NCBI GenBank assembly: GCA_003104895.1
Contig: PQAG01000207.1
Coordinates: forward strand, 13,031-19,568
Source of the DNA: Nitrosomonadales bacterium
GTDB lineage: Bacteria; Pseudomonadota; Gammaproteobacteria; Burkholderiales; Sulfuricellaceae
Length of the DNA: 6,538 nt
Direction of reading: 5' to 3'
Shown here: positions 5,937 to 6,538 of the stretch, one piece after another
How positions within the stretch are numbered: position 1 is the first letter of the stretch
How the letters are laid out: each line of letters starts with the position of its first letter
The notes under the pieces: model-generated
Database searches by the model: none
What the model was told of the DNA's origin: nothing
Seen by the model: only the letters and a program-made list of their open reading frames with translations
Made by a program: the position numbers and the translations under genes

Positions 5937-6538
5937 AAATCTTCTCCCAGCAGGCGTTCAATTTCGGCCAGGCGTTTTTGCGCTTCGCCCTGGGCCTTGA
6001 GTGCATCCAGCCTGGCCTTGAGCATCTGGCGCTGGGCATCGAGCAGGGTGGAAAAATCCACCTTGCCGTTTTCATACCCGGCCAGCGCTGCCTTGAAGCT
6101 CAGTTCTGCCTGTGGCAGCTGGCTGTTTTGCGCCAGATACTCGACCCGGCGCGCTGCATCCAGTTCGGAAATATTTTCCGCCAGTTCAGCAAGAAGCTGG
6201 TTCCGGGTGGCTTCCCTGCGCGCTTCGGCTGCAGCCAGCATGGATTGCGCCTCGCGCTCCTGGGCGCGGCGGCTCTCCTGCTGCAGGGGGAGGTTGAATT
6301 CGACCATCAGGCCCCACTCGTTGACAGCGCCGCCGGTTTGCAGCGGTGAAACGCCGAGGTTGAAATCAGGGTAGCGATTGCGGTAAACAAGTTCGCGGTT
6401 TTTCTCTGCGGCAGTGACGCGCGCAGCTTCGGCGGACAGCTGCGGATTGCGGGCGCGCAGATTGTCCCGCAGCGCGTTCTGGTCCAGCTTCTCTGTGTCG
6501 GGCACTCGGCGCAGCGCGGCCGGGTCAGCCAGAGGCGC
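5933..6538 (-). CDS. cusC: CusC/TolC-type outer-membrane efflux channel, C-terminal part
   Basis: The last 201 residues of an outer-membrane factor of the TolC (OEP) family, open to the right window edge, so more than half the protein is missing. The visible part is the second OEP repeat. YPDFNLGVS and WGLMVEFNLPL look like beta-barrel strands. A long, Ala/Glu/Arg-rich helical hairpin follows, then the typical LAGYENGKVDFSTLLDAQRQMLKARLDAL segment, where the start of the second helix carries the family's Gly-x-x-(D/S)-(F/L)-x-x-(L/V)-(L/I)-(D/E)-A pattern. It would form the trimeric exit duct for the CusBA pump. The stop overlaps the cusB ATG by four bases, indicating translational coupling. 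The GTG at 6505 is not the start, since the frame continues upstream with sequence that fits the family. The cusC name rests on position; the fragment alone would support only 'TolC family'. Confidence 0.88.
   Translation of the reverse strand, partial: APLADPAALRRVPDTEKLDQNALRDNLRARNPQLSAEAARVTAAEKNRELVYRNRYPDFNLGVSPLQTGGAVNEWGLMVEFNLPLQQESRRAQEREAQSMLAAAEARREATRNQLLAELAENISELDAARRVEYLAQNSQLPQAELSFKAALAGYENGKVDFSTLLDAQRQMLKARLDALKAQGEAQKRLAEIERLLGEDL

Overview
The window is GC-rich, and its gene set and order suggest a proteobacterium, most likely a betaproteobacterium. That placement rests on protein character and synteny only. Nearly all of the window is one minus-strand operon for tripartite copper/silver efflux. 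In transcription order (right to left) it holds the end of a CusC/TolC-type outer-membrane channel gene (5933-6538, cut by the window edge), cusB (4644-5936), an intruding DUF559 nuclease-like gene (4186-4647), cusA (930-4184) and a small DUF302 gene (499-888). At the left edge, the end of a plus-strand UPF0173 metal-dependent hydrolase gene (1-444) converges on the operon. A hairpin with a U-rich tail, best placed for the minus strand, lies between the two.

The efflux genes are tightly packed. The channel gene and cusB share an ATGA stop/start overlap, and cusB and the DUF559 reading frame share another. The DUF559 stop lies one base before the cusA ATG, so the cusA ribosome binding site sits inside the DUF559 tail. 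CusA keeps the three periplasmic methionines and the Asp/Glu/Lys proton relay known from E. coli CusA. CusB carries a Met-containing N-terminal heavy-metal-binding segment. Together they should move Cu(I)/Ag(I) from the periplasm or inner membrane out through the channel.

The unusual part is a family of GC-rich, REP-like palindromic units, of which I find four. Two flank the DUF559 gene as inverted repeats (4205-4241 and 4596-4632, 33 of 37 positions identical, with a compensatory base-pair change in the hairpin). They delimit a 428-bp unit that looks inserted into the cusB-cusA junction and whose core is visibly lower in GC. The other two form a head-to-head pair (2839-2930) inside cusA, read through in frame as a Pro/Gly/Arg-rich peptide in the cytoplasmic loop after TM4. 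I infer a possible mobile system, with a Vsr/PD-(D/E)XK-like DUF559 protein paired with palindromic units, by analogy with RAYT transposases and REP elements. The sequence does not prove mobility.

No tRNA, rRNA, CRISPR array or classical insertion sequence was seen. No gene-free stretch exceeds about 60 bases.
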